Part shown: positions 18,046 to 27,513 of the stretch, in pieces
Layout: each line of letters begins with the position of its first letter
How positions within the stretch are numbered: position 1 is the first letter of the stretch
DNA from: Alphaproteobacteria bacterium
GTDB lineage: Bacteria; Pseudomonadota; Alphaproteobacteria; JALCBB01
Assembly: GCA_028066985.1 (NCBI GenBank)
Contig: JALCBB010000007.1
Location: 1 to 34,086, forward strand
Length of the DNA: 34,086 bases
Direction: 5' to 3'
Notes under the pieces: generated by a model
Told to the model about the DNA's origin: nothing
Database searches by the model: none
Seen by the model: the letters and a program-made list of their open reading frames with translations, nothing else
Made by a program: the position numbers and the translations under genes

Positions 18046-19184
18046 AGTTCGCCGCGCTGCACCCGGGCGAGGGCGACGCGCCATTGTTTCGCGCCGCGCC
18101 GTCCGGCGCCGAGTCTTGCCATCGCCCGCAGGACCGGCAGGACGGGGTTTCCTTTGTCGCGCTCGGCGATGAGGTAGTCGCACATTCGGCGGTGAAGTTC
18201 GGCGCGGTCGTCCGCGGTTTCGGCGGTGTTTTCATCAACGGCGGCGAGGCGCCAGGGGTCTTGCCAGACGGCGCGTCCGAGCATTGCGCCGGCGAGTCCG
18301 GCGGCTTCTTTGCGCGCCTGCGGGACATCGGCGAGTCCGCCGTTGAGGGTGAAGGCGGTGTCTGTGAATTGCGCGGCGACTTTCCGCACGGCGCTGTAGT
18401 TGAGCGGCGGACGCGTGTGATTTTGCGCGGTGCTGAGTCCGCCGAGCCATGCGCTGCGGGCGTGAATGATGAAGTCGCGGCAGCCGGCGGCGTAGAGGGC
18501 TGCGACGAATTGATGGAGCGACTCTTCTTCGCTATCTTCGCCGCCGTCCTTTTTGACTCCGAGGCGGCATTTGACGCTTGCGGACAGCGGATACGCGCCG
18601 TCGGCGAGGCATGAGAAGGCGTCGGCGGCGGTTCGGGGTGTCGCCATCATGCAGGCGCCGAATCCGCCGGCGTGTGCGCGTGCTGACGGGCAGCCGCAGT
18701 TCAGGTTGACGGAATCGTATTCGCGGGCGACGGCTTCGCGGGCGGCTTGTCGCAACTCTTCGCCGGCGCGTCCGGCGAGTTGCAGGACGAGGGGATGTTC
18801 TTCGGCGTTGAAGTCCAGCAGTTCGGGTTTTCTTGTGACGGAGGCGGCGTTGAGCATTTCGGTGTAGAGGGGCGCGGAGCGGGTGATGCCGCGCAGGAGG
18901 AATCGGAAGTGCCGGTCGGTTCTTGCGACCATCGGCGCGACTGAGATGATCGGCGGAGACGATGAAGGCGAGGGCGAAGGGGACAGTGAAGGCGCCGCCG
19001 TTTTTGTCAATGACGGGGACGATGACGATGACAACGACAATGAAGGCGCCGTTTTTGTCTCCGTTTCTGTTAACGATGACGACAACGGCGCCGCCGTTAT
19101 CGTCCCCGTTGTTGTCAATGACGATGACGATGACGGCGACAATGAAGGCGCCGTTATTGTCGTCCAGTTTTTTTCGGGCGTCAT
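17799..19184 (-). CDS. dusA: tRNA-dihydrouridine synthase DusA with Ser/Thr/Pro N-terminal extension and low-complexity C-terminus
   Basis: SVAPMVARTDRHFRFLLRGITRSAPLYTEML, VNLNCGCPS, IIHARSAWLGGLS; start ATG 19184. Confidence 0.88.
   Translation of the reverse strand: MTPEKNWTTITAPSLSPSSSSSLTTTGTITAAPLSSSLTETETKTAPSLSLSSSSSPSLTKTAAPSLSPSPSPSSSPPIISVAPMVARTDRHFRFLLRGITRSAPLYTEMLNAASVTRKPELLDFNAEEHPLVLQLAGRAGEELRQAAREAVAREYDSVNLNCGCPSARAHAGGFGACMMATPRTAADAFSCLADGAYPLSASVKCRLGVKKDGGEDSEEESLHQFVAALYAAGCRDFIIHARSAWLGGLSTAQNHTRPPLNYSAVRKVAAQFTDTAFTLNGGLADVPQARKEAAGLAGAMLGRAVWQDPWRLAAVDENTAETADDRAELHRRMCDYLIAERDKGNPVLPVLRAMARLGAGRRGAKQWRVALARVQRGELQPEELFAFAPSDSSSDAASRPSTNAAASKSTRSSAPSPTPRNRTGSPNRSASATTIPPRAVPSSLVRIRPSTPAAETKSSV
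18957..19164. repeat. Palindromic repeat cluster in 5' end of dusA (4 units)
   Basis: GACAGTGAAGGCGCCGCCGTTTTTGTC (18982), GACAATGAAGGCGCCGTTTTTGTC, GACGACAACGGCGCCGCCGTTATCGTC (19078), GACAATGAAGGCGCCGTTATTGTCGTC. Confidence 0.9.
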
Positions 19185-19197
19185 CACAAAGTCCCCG

Positions 19198-20199
19198 TTA
19201 ATCCGTCGACGGCTCCGGCGCCAGACCCTCGCGCGCAGCAATCGCCAGCAAACGCCGCTTCAAAAGACCAAACGCCCGCTTCTCTATCTGACGCACCCGC
19301 TCCGCGCTCACACCATGCCGCTCGCCCAGAACCTCCAGACTCTCCGCCTCCTCCGCGAGCCGCCGCGCCACCAGAATCTCGCGGTCGCGCTCGGACAGAC
19401 TCTCAAGCGCCTCCTCCAGAAAACGCCGCCGCAGACGGCTCTCCTCCTCGGCCTCCGCCAGCGCCTCGGGCGTGTCCTCGTCCGCGGGAATTCGGTCAAG
19501 CCAGACCGCGCCGCCGTCATCGCCGCCGTCCGCCGCGCCGAGCGGCGCATGAAGAGACAAATCACGCTCGCCGAGCCGCTGCTGCATCTCGCGCACCACG
19601 GACTCGTCCACATCCAGAATCTTCGCCATCGCCCCGGCGCGGTCCGCGCCCTCGCCGAGACGCTCGTCATACTGCTCAAGACGATTGCGAAGACTCCGCA
19701 GACCGAAAAACAGCCGCCGCCGCTCCGCGCCGCCGCCGATCTTCACCAGCGACCACGAGCGCAGGATATACTCCTGAATCGCCGCGCGAATCCACCACGA
19801 AGCGTAAGTTGAAAGACGCACGCGGCGATCCGGATCAAAACGCTCCGCCGCGCGCAGAAGTCCGAGCGTTCCCTCGCTGACCAGATCCGAAAGCGCGAGA
19901 CCGTACCCGCGATAGCCGAGCGCCAGCCGCGCCACCAGCCGCAGATGACTCGTGACCAGCCGCTCAAGCGCGCGCCGCTCGCGCCGCTCGCGCCAGGAAC
20001 GCGCCAGCAAATGCTCCTCCTCCTCGCTCAGAAGCGGAAAACGATTCACCTGCGACAGATAACGCTCAAAACGATCGCCCGGCACCAGCGCCGAACCGCC
20101 GGGCGGCAGAATCGTCGCCGGAAGCGCGGCGCCGTCACCGTCGCCGTCTTCTCCGGCGACCGCCGCGCCCTCGCCGTTCTCGTCGGGGAAGGACATCAC
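19198..20199 (-). CDS. rpoH: RNA polymerase sigma-32 factor
   Basis: Region 2 SDLVSEGTLGLLRAAERFDPDRRVRLSTYASWWIRAAIQEYIL; region 4 VSAERVRQIEKRAF. Confidence 0.93.
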   Translation of the reverse strand: MMSFPDENGEGAAVAGEDGDGDGAALPATILPPGGSALVPGDRFERYLSQVNRFPLLSEEEEHLLARSWRERRERRALERLVTSHLRLVARLALGYRGYGLALSDLVSEGTLGLLRAAERFDPDRRVRLSTYASWWIRAAIQEYILRSWSLVKIGGGAERRRLFFGLRSLRNRLEQYDERLGEGADRAGAMAKILDVDESVVREMQQRLGERDLSLHAPLGAADGGDDGGAVWLDRIPADEDTPEALAEAEEESRLRRRFLEEALESLSERDREILVARRLAEEAESLEVLGERHGVSAERVRQIEKRAFGLLKRRLLAIAAREGLAPEPSTD

Positions 20200-21215
20200 C
20201 GTCCGCCGCCTTCGGAAGAATCCGTCACCGCGTCAACATCGCCGCCAAGCGCGCCGAGCGCACGGACAAAATCCGCCGGCGGTGCGACACGAAAATCCAT
20301 CGCCGCGCCGTCCGCCGGATGCCGGAAACCCAGACGCCACGCATGAAGAAGCGGGCGCTCGCTGCGATACCCGAGCAAAGCCTCCGCGTCACGCTGCAGA
20401 CGCCGCCCGCCGTAACGATCATCGCCGATGACCGGATGCCCGCACGCCGAAAGATGCACCCGAATCTGATGCGTGCGACCGCTTGACGGACGCGCCTCAA
20501 GCAGCGCCGCGCCGCCGCCGGCGAGCGTCTCGCGCACGCGCCAGCGCGTCTCGGACTCGCGTCCCTTTCCGCTCGTGAGGGTCATTCGCTGCCGCGCGTT
20601 CGGGTCGCGCGCCATGCGTCCGCGCACGACGGCGCGCGCCGGACTCGGCGTGCCGCAGACCAGCGCCAGATACCGCCGTTCGGGCGCGTGCTCGGCGAAG
20701 GCGCGCGTCAGTTCGCGCCACGCGCGCGCCGTCCGCGCCGCGACCACGACGCCGCTCGTTCCCTTGTCAAGCCGATGCACGACGCCGCCGCGAATTTCGC
20801 CGCCGAGATTCATCTGCTCGTCGCCGTAGCGCGCGCGCAGCGCCTGACTCAGAGTGCCGCTTCGGTTGCCCGGCGCCGGATGCATGACGATCCCGGCGGG
20901 CTTGTTGATGACAACGATGTCTTCGTCCTCGTGCAGGACAGCGAGCGGCGGCGTCGGCGCGGCGATCAGTTCGGCGCGGCCCGGCGACGGCGGCGTCAGG
21001 GTGAGGGTCGCGCCCGCGACCAGCCGATGCGCGGGAGAAGTCACGGCGACATCCGAGGCGTCAACGGAGACAGTGACAGCGCCGCCGCGAATCCAGTTCT
21101 GCAGGCGGCTGCGCGACACTTCCGGATGCCGCGCGGCGAGAACGCTGTCCAGGCGTCTGCCGTTTTCGTTTTCGGCGACCTGAAAGCGCTGTTGTCCTGC
21201 GGTGTGCGTGTTCAT
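20196..21215 (-). CDS. rluD: Ribosomal large subunit pseudouridine synthase D
   Basis: VVINKPAGIVMHPAPGN, GVVHRLDKGTSGVVVAAR, GRTHQIRVHLSACGHPVIGD. Confidence 0.93.
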   Translation of the reverse strand: MNTHTAGQQRFQVAENENGRRLDSVLAARHPEVSRSRLQNWIRGGAVTVSVDASDVAVTSPAHRLVAGATLTLTPPSPGRAELIAAPTPPLAVLHEDEDIVVINKPAGIVMHPAPGNRSGTLSQALRARYGDEQMNLGGEIRGGVVHRLDKGTSGVVVAARTARAWRELTRAFAEHAPERRYLALVCGTPSPARAVVRGRMARDPNARQRMTLTSGKGRESETRWRVRETLAGGGAALLEARPSSGRTHQIRVHLSACGHPVIGDDRYGGRRLQRDAEALLGYRSERPLLHAWRLGFRHPADGAAMDFRVAPPADFVRALGALGGDVDAVTDSSEGGGR

Positions 21216-21312
21216 CTGACGGCGACGGGTCTCTGCGGAGAATTAAATTTACCACATCCGCGCCGTCATCGCCGCCGCCGCGTCCGCGGGAGCGCCGGCG
21301 TTAATTAAAGCG

Positions 21313-22650
21313 TCAGTGAATCTGACGCGCGAGGCGCGGCCAGAGGTGCGCGAATTTCGCGGCGGAGGCGTCGGCGAGATGCACCTGAAGGCGCACGCCG
21401 TCGGCGTCTCCTTTCTGGCTTCGGACTTCGCCGTGGCGGTGGAGCCAGGCGAGGGCGTCGCCGGCGTCGTGGGGAAGGAGAATCTCGCGCGCCGCGCCGG
21501 TGTCGCGCAGCAGCCGGGTGATGGCGGCGCGGAGGTCGTCCATTCCGTCGCCGCGCCGCGCGGAAATGGCGAGCGTGGAATTCCCGCCGGCGGAATCGGG
21601 CGGCGTTTCAAGGAGATCAATTTTGTTCCACACGGAAAGCACGGGCGGCGTCTCGTCTGTTGTCTCGTCCGCCGCGAGAATTTCGTCAAGCACGGACTCA
21701 ACGGCGAGACTCTCCTCGCGGCGATACGGCGAGGCGGCGTCGCGGACATGCAGAATGAGATCGGCGAGCCGCACTTCCTCAAGGGTCGCGCGGAACGCCT
21801 CAATGAGTTCGTGCGGCAGGTCGGAGATGAAACCCACCGTGTCCGAGAGAACGACATCGCCGGCGCCGTCCAGGCTGACGCGGCGCATTTTCGGGTCAAG
21901 GGTTTCAAAAAGGCGCGGGCTCGCCTGACTGCCGCCGCGCGTCAGCGCGTTGAAAAGAGTGGATTTCCCGGCGTTGCTGTATCCGACGAGGGCGACGACC
22001 TGCAGGTGCTGTCCGTGTCTGCGGCGCGCGCGCTGTGTCGTCTGTGTGCGCGCGAGTTTCGCGAGTTCGCGCCGCGCGTGGAGAAGGCGGCGATCCAGAA
22101 GGCGGCGGTCAAGTTCCAGTTGCCGCTCGCCGGGCCCGGCGGCTTTGGCGGTGGCGCCGCGCTGTCGTTCAAGGTGTGTCCAGGAGCGCACGAGGCGGGT
22201 GCGCTGCCAGGCGAGGCGCGCGAGCGAGACCTGGAGTCGTCCGGCGCGCGAGCGCGCGCGGATGGCGAAGACCTCAAGAATGAGACCCGTGCGGTCGAGC
22301 ACCTTCGCGCCGAGGACATCTTCCAGGTTGCGTTGCTGGCGCGGCGAGAGGGCGGCGTCTATGAAGACGAGTTCCGCCGGATTTTCCAGGAGCCGTTCTT
22401 TGAGGCTGTCGCACTGTCCGGCGCTGACGAGGGTGGCGGCGCGCGCGGCGGCCGGACGCGGCGCGATGACGGCGTTGACTTTCAGTCCGAGGGCTTCGGC
22501 GAGGTGTCGCGCCTCGCTTTTGCGGCGGAGGGGGTCGTCGGTGCGGGCGCCGGCGCGCGTCTCGGCGTGGAGCGGGCGCGGGCAGACGACAAGAACGCGT
22601 CCGGCGCCGGCGGGGGTTTCGGGTTCGGCGTGGTCGGCGCCGCGCGTCAT
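21313..22650 (-). CDS. hflX: GTPase HflX
   Basis: VALVGYSNAGKSTLFNALTRG, LSDTVGFISDLPHELIEAFRATLEEV, VWNKIDLL. Confidence 0.95.
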   Translation of the reverse strand: MTRGADHAEPETPAGAGRVLVVCPRPLHAETRAGARTDDPLRRKSEARHLAEALGLKVNAVIAPRPAAARAATLVSAGQCDSLKERLLENPAELVFIDAALSPRQQRNLEDVLGAKVLDRTGLILEVFAIRARSRAGRLQVSLARLAWQRTRLVRSWTHLERQRGATAKAAGPGERQLELDRRLLDRRLLHARRELAKLARTQTTQRARRRHGQHLQVVALVGYSNAGKSTLFNALTRGGSQASPRLFETLDPKMRRVSLDGAGDVVLSDTVGFISDLPHELIEAFRATLEEVRLADLILHVRDAASPYRREESLAVESVLDEILAADETTDETPPVLSVWNKIDLLETPPDSAGGNSTLAISARRGDGMDDLRAAITRLLRDTGAAREILLPHDAGDALAWLHRHGEVRSQKGDADGVRLQVHLADASAAKFAHLWPRLARQIH

Positions 22651-22689
22651 TTGTCCTGACGGCTTCGGGGCGCGGCGGGGGTGATCCGT

Positions 22690-23559
22690 TTATGCGGCGG
22701 TCGGATTTTTGGCGGTGTTGTCCGGATCATTTGCGGTTTCGGCTGTCGCGTCTGTCGTCGCGGCTGTTGTCGCGGTTTCGGTCGCGGTGCTGGTCGTGAC
22801 TTCGGGCGTGTCTGCCGCGACTGTGGGCGTGTTGTTTTCGGCGGACGCTGTTTGGGTTGTCTGTTCCGCCGCCGTTGTCGTCTCCGGCGACTTTGACGGC
22901 GCCGTTGTTGTCTCCGGCGACTCTGCCGACTTTGGCGGCTCCGTTTTCTTGTCTGTCGTCTTGTCCGCCGCCGTGCTTGTCGGAGTATCGTGGGCGCGTG
23001 TCGCGTCGGTGACGGGGTGTTTCAGCATTTCGCCGAGGGTTGCGCGGGCGGGTGTCGGTGTTGTGTTGCGGCGGTGATTTTTTCCGCCGCGATTTTTGTG
23101 CTGCCGGTCGTCGCGGGTGTCGCGGGAGTCTTTGCGGGGTTCGGCGTGCGTGTGTTCTCCTGCCGCGGGACTGATGGAGGCGATCGCGTGCTTGTAGACG
23201 AGCGACTCGCCGCCGCGCGCCGCGAGGACGAGGCTGAAACTGTCAAAGCCGCGGATGGCGCCCTGGAGGCGGGTGCCGTTGGTGAGGATGACGGCCGCCT
23301 GGGAGCCGCGGGCGCGGGCGAGGAAGGCGTCCTGGAGGCCTGCACCTGCGCCGCCTCCGCCTCCGCGTCCGCCGCGACGGCTGCCGCGCTGTCTGTTTGT
23401 CCGGGCTGTCTGCGCGTCCGCGGCTTTTGCCGTGGAGTTTTCAGGACTGTTCGCCTGTGTATCTGGCGGCGTAGTTTTGGGGGCGCTCTCCACGGGTTCT
23501 GCCTTTGCTGGTTGTCGGGGGCGTTTATGAACGATACAACACCTGGCGCCGACTATCAA
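22690..23559 (-). CDS. hfq: Hfq-like RNA chaperone with N-terminal extension and long Thr/Ala/Glu C-terminal tail
   Basis: Sm core LQDAFLARARGSQAAVILTNGTRLQGAIRGFDSFSLVLAARGGESLVYKHAIASISPA; upstream of hflX. Start uncertain (TTG 23559 or GTG 23493). Confidence 0.85.
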   Translation of the reverse strand: MIVGARCCIVHKRPRQPAKAEPVESAPKTTPPDTQANSPENSTAKAADAQTARTNRQRGSRRGGRGGGGGAGAGLQDAFLARARGSQAAVILTNGTRLQGAIRGFDSFSLVLAARGGESLVYKHAIASISPAAGEHTHAEPRKDSRDTRDDRQHKNRGGKNHRRNTTPTPARATLGEMLKHPVTDATRAHDTPTSTAADKTTDKKTEPPKSAESPETTTAPSKSPETTTAAEQTTQTASAENNTPTVAADTPEVTTSTATETATTAATTDATAETANDPDNTAKNPTAA

Positions 23560-23966
23560 GCATTAATTAAGAGACAGACAAAGGGCGGTATTTGGCATTA
23601 ATTAGAAGACAGACGAAGAACAGCCCTTGGCATTAGTGGGAGATTGACTAAGACATTCACGATAGCGGCTCAAGCGAGCGATGCCAGCAGATGGGTGCGG
23701 GCTAGCCCGCAAAAAAAATAAAAAAATAATTTGACTATTTAAGGGGTCAATTAAATAAATTGCTTTCTTATTATTAATTGACAATTAATGGGGTCAAAAA
23801 ATAATTTATTCTGTTAATTATTAATAGACAATTAATGGGGTTAAATTATTAAATTAATTTCTTTTAATTTTAATTTTTTTTTGCGGGCTAGCCCGCACCC
23901 GCCTGTGGGTGCTGCTCGCTTGAGCGTCTATTGTTAATAATACAAATTTAACTCCCACTAATGCCG
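23558..23966. repeat. Intergenic inverted-repeat element, copy C
   Basis: ttaattaagagacagac ... ggcattagtgggagattgactaagacattcacgatagcggctcaagcgagcg ... gcgggctagcccgc on both sides of the AT-rich core ... actcccactaatgcc. Confidence 0.8.
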
Positions 23967-24848
23967 AATATCGTTGTCGTCTAAGCCCGAAGTTAAATCA
24001 TCGCCGCGGCGCAGCGAGTCAATAAACGCCTCATACAAACGCAAAGACACCTCGCCCGCTCCACCGTCGCCGATCACCTCCCCGTCCAGCGAAACAACAG
24101 GACGCACAAACGAAGTAGAAGACGAAATAAACGCCTCCGCCGCCTCCCCCGCCTCGTCACGCGAAAAACCCCGCTCCTCAACCCGCAACTGCAACTCCCG
24201 CGCCAGCCGCAAAATCCGCCCCCGCGTACAGCCCCCCAGAATATTCCGGCAAAGCGGATGCGTCACCAGCACGCCGTCGCGCGTCACAATCCACGCGTTG
24301 CTGCTCGCGCCCTCGCGCACCGTCCCGTCCTCCGCCACCAGCCACGGACTGCTCCCCCCCGCGTCAATCGCGTCCTGCATCGCAAGACAATTCGCCAGCA
24401 GCGAAGTCGTCTTCAGATCACAGCGTTGCCACCGCTCGTCCGGCATTGACACAACATCATCCGCCCGCGCCGGACTCTCCCCCGGCGCCGGCTTGTGCGT
24501 GACACTCATAAACACCGTCGCCCGCACAGGCGGATCCGGAAACCCGTGCCACCGCGGCGCCGACCCGCGCGTTATCTGAAGATAAAGATACCCGTGCCGC
24601 AGACGATTGCGCCGCAGCAACTCCCGCGCGACAAGCGACAGCGCCCTTGAAGTCATCGGCGGCGCGATCCGCAGCCCGTCCAGCGAGTTTGCGAGACGCT
24701 CCATGTGAAGCCGCGCATCAATAAAGCGTCCGTCGTAAACGGCGACGACCTCGTAAACGGCGTCGGCGAAAAGAAAGGCGCGGTCGTCGACCGAGACGCG
24801 CGCGCGGCGGTGCGGCAGGTACCGCCCGTCTATCCATGATGTGAGCAT
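23958..24848 (-). CDS. dat: D-amino-acid transaminase (class IV aminotransferase)
   Basis: MLTSWIDGRYLPHRRARVSVDDRAFLFADAVYEVVAVYDGR; DLKTTSLLANCLAMQDA; EGASSNAWIV. Confidence 0.88.
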   Translation of the reverse strand: MLTSWIDGRYLPHRRARVSVDDRAFLFADAVYEVVAVYDGRFIDARLHMERLANSLDGLRIAPPMTSRALSLVARELLRRNRLRHGYLYLQITRGSAPRWHGFPDPPVRATVFMSVTHKPAPGESPARADDVVSMPDERWQRCDLKTTSLLANCLAMQDAIDAGGSSPWLVAEDGTVREGASSNAWIVTRDGVLVTHPLCRNILGGCTRGRILRLARELQLRVEERGFSRDEAGEAAEAFISSSTSFVRPVVSLDGEVIGDGGAGEVSLRLYEAFIDSLRRGDDLTSGLDDNDIRH

Positions 24849-24849
24849 G

Positions 24850-26241
24850 TCAGAGAAGCCCGAACTGCACCGAGAGCAGCGACTCGATGCGCGCGCGCAC
24901 GCCGGCTTCGGCGTAGAAGATGAGGGTGTCGCCGAGTTTGAAGGTGGCGTTGCCGCGCGGCAGCACGAAGTGTCCTTCGCGGATGACGGCGCCGAGCCGC
25001 AGTCCGCGCGGCAGGCTGAGGTCGCGGAGCGTGTGGTTGAGCAGCGAGGAGCCTTTTTCCAGGAGTTCGGCGACGAAGATTTCGCCGCCGTCGTGCGGCA
25101 GGGCGTAGAGGAAGAGGATGCGTCCGCGCCGCAGGTGTCTGAGCACGGACGAGAAGACGAGTTCGCGCGGGTTGAGCGAGCCGTCCAGTCCGAGGCTGGC
25201 GACCATGGAGTCGATGGACGGCGAGCTGACGAGCGCGATCGCCCGTTTCGCGCCGAGCCGTTTGGCGAGCGCGCAGGAGAGGATATTGGTCTGGTCGCTG
25301 TTGGTGACGGCGACGGCGAGGTCGGTGTCCTGGATATTTTCTTCTTTGAGGGTGGTTTCGTCGAGGACATCGCCGCCGCGCACGATGCCGGGCTTAAGTT
25401 GCTGGGCGGCGCGTTTCGCCTGATCGGGGTCTCGTTCAATGAGCTGGCAGTGGGGCATTTTGTCGCCGAGTTCGGCGTTCATGTGGAGGACCATGTTCAG
25501 CGCGACATTCCCGGCGCCGAAGATGGCGACTCTGCGGTAGGGTTCGGCCTGGGTGCCGGTGAAGGCTTCCTGGAAGCGCGCGAGGTGGGCGCGCTCAACG
25601 ACAAAGTATGCGGTGTCGCCTGGCTTGAGTTGTTCGTTTCGGTGGGCGGCGGCGATTTTGGCGTCGCGTTCAATGGCGACGAGAGTGGCGTTGATTTCGG
25701 GGAAGAGTTCGGCGATTTCGTGGAGCGGGCGGTGCAGGACGGTGGTTGTGTTTGTGGCGCGCATGCCGATGAAGAGCGCGCGTTCGCCGGCGAGCGGTAG
25801 CACTTCGACGGCGCCCGGGATCTGGAGTCTGCGAGTGAGGGCGCGCGCGACTTCTTGTTCGGGCGAGATGACGCGTGTGGCGGCGATGCCGTTTTCGCCG
25901 AAGAGTTCGGTCCACTGCGGCTGGAGGTATGCGGGGTGGCGGACGCGGGCGAGCCTGTGGGGAATGTGAAAGAAGGTTTCGGCGACCTGGCAAGCGACCA
26001 TATTGATTTCGTCGTGTCTTGTGACGGAGATGAGCATCTCGGCTTTTTCGGCGCCGGCGCGCGCGAGGACGTCGGGGTGCGAGGCGTGTCCGACGTGGCC
26101 TTCCACATCGAGGTTTTGCGTGCAGTTCTGGATATTGGCGGCGGAGGCGTCTATGACGGAGACGGAGAAGAGCGGGTCGCGCTGGAGGTGTTCTATAAGC
26201 GAGTATCCGACGAGGCCGGCGCCGCAGACGATGACGTGCAT
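24850..26241 (-). CDS. trkA: Trk system potassium uptake protein TrkA
   Basis: MHVIVCGAGLVGYSLIEHL; second RCK VAIFGAGNVALNMVLHM; start ATG 26241. Confidence 0.92.
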   Translation of the reverse strand: MHVIVCGAGLVGYSLIEHLQRDPLFSVSVIDASAANIQNCTQNLDVEGHVGHASHPDVLARAGAEKAEMLISVTRHDEINMVACQVAETFFHIPHRLARVRHPAYLQPQWTELFGENGIAATRVISPEQEVARALTRRLQIPGAVEVLPLAGERALFIGMRATNTTTVLHRPLHEIAELFPEINATLVAIERDAKIAAAHRNEQLKPGDTAYFVVERAHLARFQEAFTGTQAEPYRRVAIFGAGNVALNMVLHMNAELGDKMPHCQLIERDPDQAKRAAQQLKPGIVRGGDVLDETTLKEENIQDTDLAVAVTNSDQTNILSCALAKRLGAKRAIALVSSPSIDSMVASLGLDGSLNPRELVFSSVLRHLRRGRILFLYALPHDGGEIFVAELLEKGSSLLNHTLRDLSLPRGLRLGAVIREGHFVLPRGNATFKLGDTLIFYAEAGVRARIESLLSVQFGLL

Positions 26242-26370
26242 GGTGTGGTGCTGGTTCGGGGCTGGGTTCGGGGGCGGTGGAGACGGTGACGGCGAGGCTT
26301 TAATTAATAGCAACTTTCCGGAATTATGACAATTAAGGGCAAGCCTTTAGTCATGCTGTGGCGCGATACT

Positions 26371-26701
26371 TGGCATTAGTGGGAGTTAACTTTGTATTAT
26401 TAACAATAGACGCTCAAGCGAGCGATACCCACAGATGGCTGGCGGCACTGCCGCCAAAAAAATTAAAAAATAAAAAGAAAATAATTTATTTAATTGACCT
26501 CTTAAATAGTCAAATTATTTTTTTAATTTTTTTTTGCGGGCTAGCCCGCACCCATTAGTTGGCATCGCTCGCTTGAGCCAGCATTGTGAATGTCTTAGTC
26601 AAACTCCCACTAATGCCAGAGGCGGCGCTTCGTTGTCTCTTAATTAAAGCGCCCACTTAATGCCAGAGGCTGTGCTTCGTTTGTCTCTTAATTAATGCCA
26701 G
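26371..26701. repeat. Intergenic inverted-repeat element, copy D
   Basis: tggcattagtgggagttaac ... ggcggcactgccgcc ... AT core ... gcgggctagcccgcaccc ... gtcttagtcaaactcccactaatgcc ... tgtctcttaattaa. Confidence 0.8.
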
Positions 26702-27513
26702 GCGCCCGTCATCGTCATAATGGTCGCCGCAGGAATGCCGCCCGCCGCGACCACCTCCCGCAACACATAAAACAACCACACATTAACCCCGTTAAAAACC
26801 ACATGCACCAGAATCGGACCCCACAACGAACCCGTCACCAGATAACGCCACACCATAATCAAACCGAAAACAAACATCAGCGGCATAATCCCGGGCGGCA
26901 AATGCACAACCGCGAAAATCAACGCGCTCGCGAAAGCCGCCGTCCGCACCGTCACCCGCGTCGCCGCCCACGAAAATATCAGACCGCGAAAAGTCAATTC
27001 CTCCACCACCGGCGCGATCCCCGCCGCCGCCGCGAAAAACAAGGCGTCCGCGAACGGCGTGCTGCGTCCCGACAACAGCAAAGGAAGCTGCGACGACTCA
27101 ATCTCCCCGCCGAAATATCGCGCGTAAAAAACCAGAAACAAAAAATTCAGCATCGCGAAAAACGGAATCAGCAAAAGCGCGAAACCAACCTCGCGCCACG
27201 CCACCCGCGCGCTCACAGCGCGCAACCCGAGCGCCGCCAAAGGAATTCCGCGCGTCCGCAGCAAAACCAGCAGAACCCCCAGAACAATCGCGTTCTGCGC
27301 CAGCAGCAGAAACGACACCTGCAGCACAGGCAGCGAATCCTCGCCGTACACCTCGTCCGCCTCGCCGGCGCCAGGACCGGCAGGAATGCCCGCCCCCGCC
27401 CCCGCTCCCGCGAAAATCGCCGAAAATAAACGCAGCAGCAACAGCGCCACCAGCGCCGCAACCAGCAAATGCGACAATCTCAAACGCGAAAGATCAGAAC
27501 CCGACGACATCAC
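26692..27513 (-). CDS. CPBP-family intramembrane metalloprotease
   Basis: Multiple TM segments; VVEELTFRGLIFSW and FAVVHLPPGIMPLMFVFGLIMVW. Confidence 0.85.
   Translation of the reverse strand: MMSSGSDLSRLRLSHLLVAALVALLLLRLFSAIFAGAGAGAGIPAGPGAGEADEVYGEDSLPVLQVSFLLLAQNAIVLGVLLVLLRTRGIPLAALGLRAVSARVAWREVGFALLLIPFFAMLNFLFLVFYARYFGGEIESSQLPLLLSGRSTPFADALFFAAAAGIAPVVEELTFRGLIFSWAATRVTVRTAAFASALIFAVVHLPPGIMPLMFVFGLIMVWRYLVTGSLWGPILVHVVFNGVNVWLFYVLREVVAAGGIPAATIMTMTGAWH

Noticed and set aside
20105-20199. Palindrome insertion in rpoH N-terminus (NGEGAAVAGEDGDGDGAALPA)
   Set aside because: Composition is similar and a GGCGCCGTCACC stretch is present, but no clear palindrome unit; too degenerate to claim.
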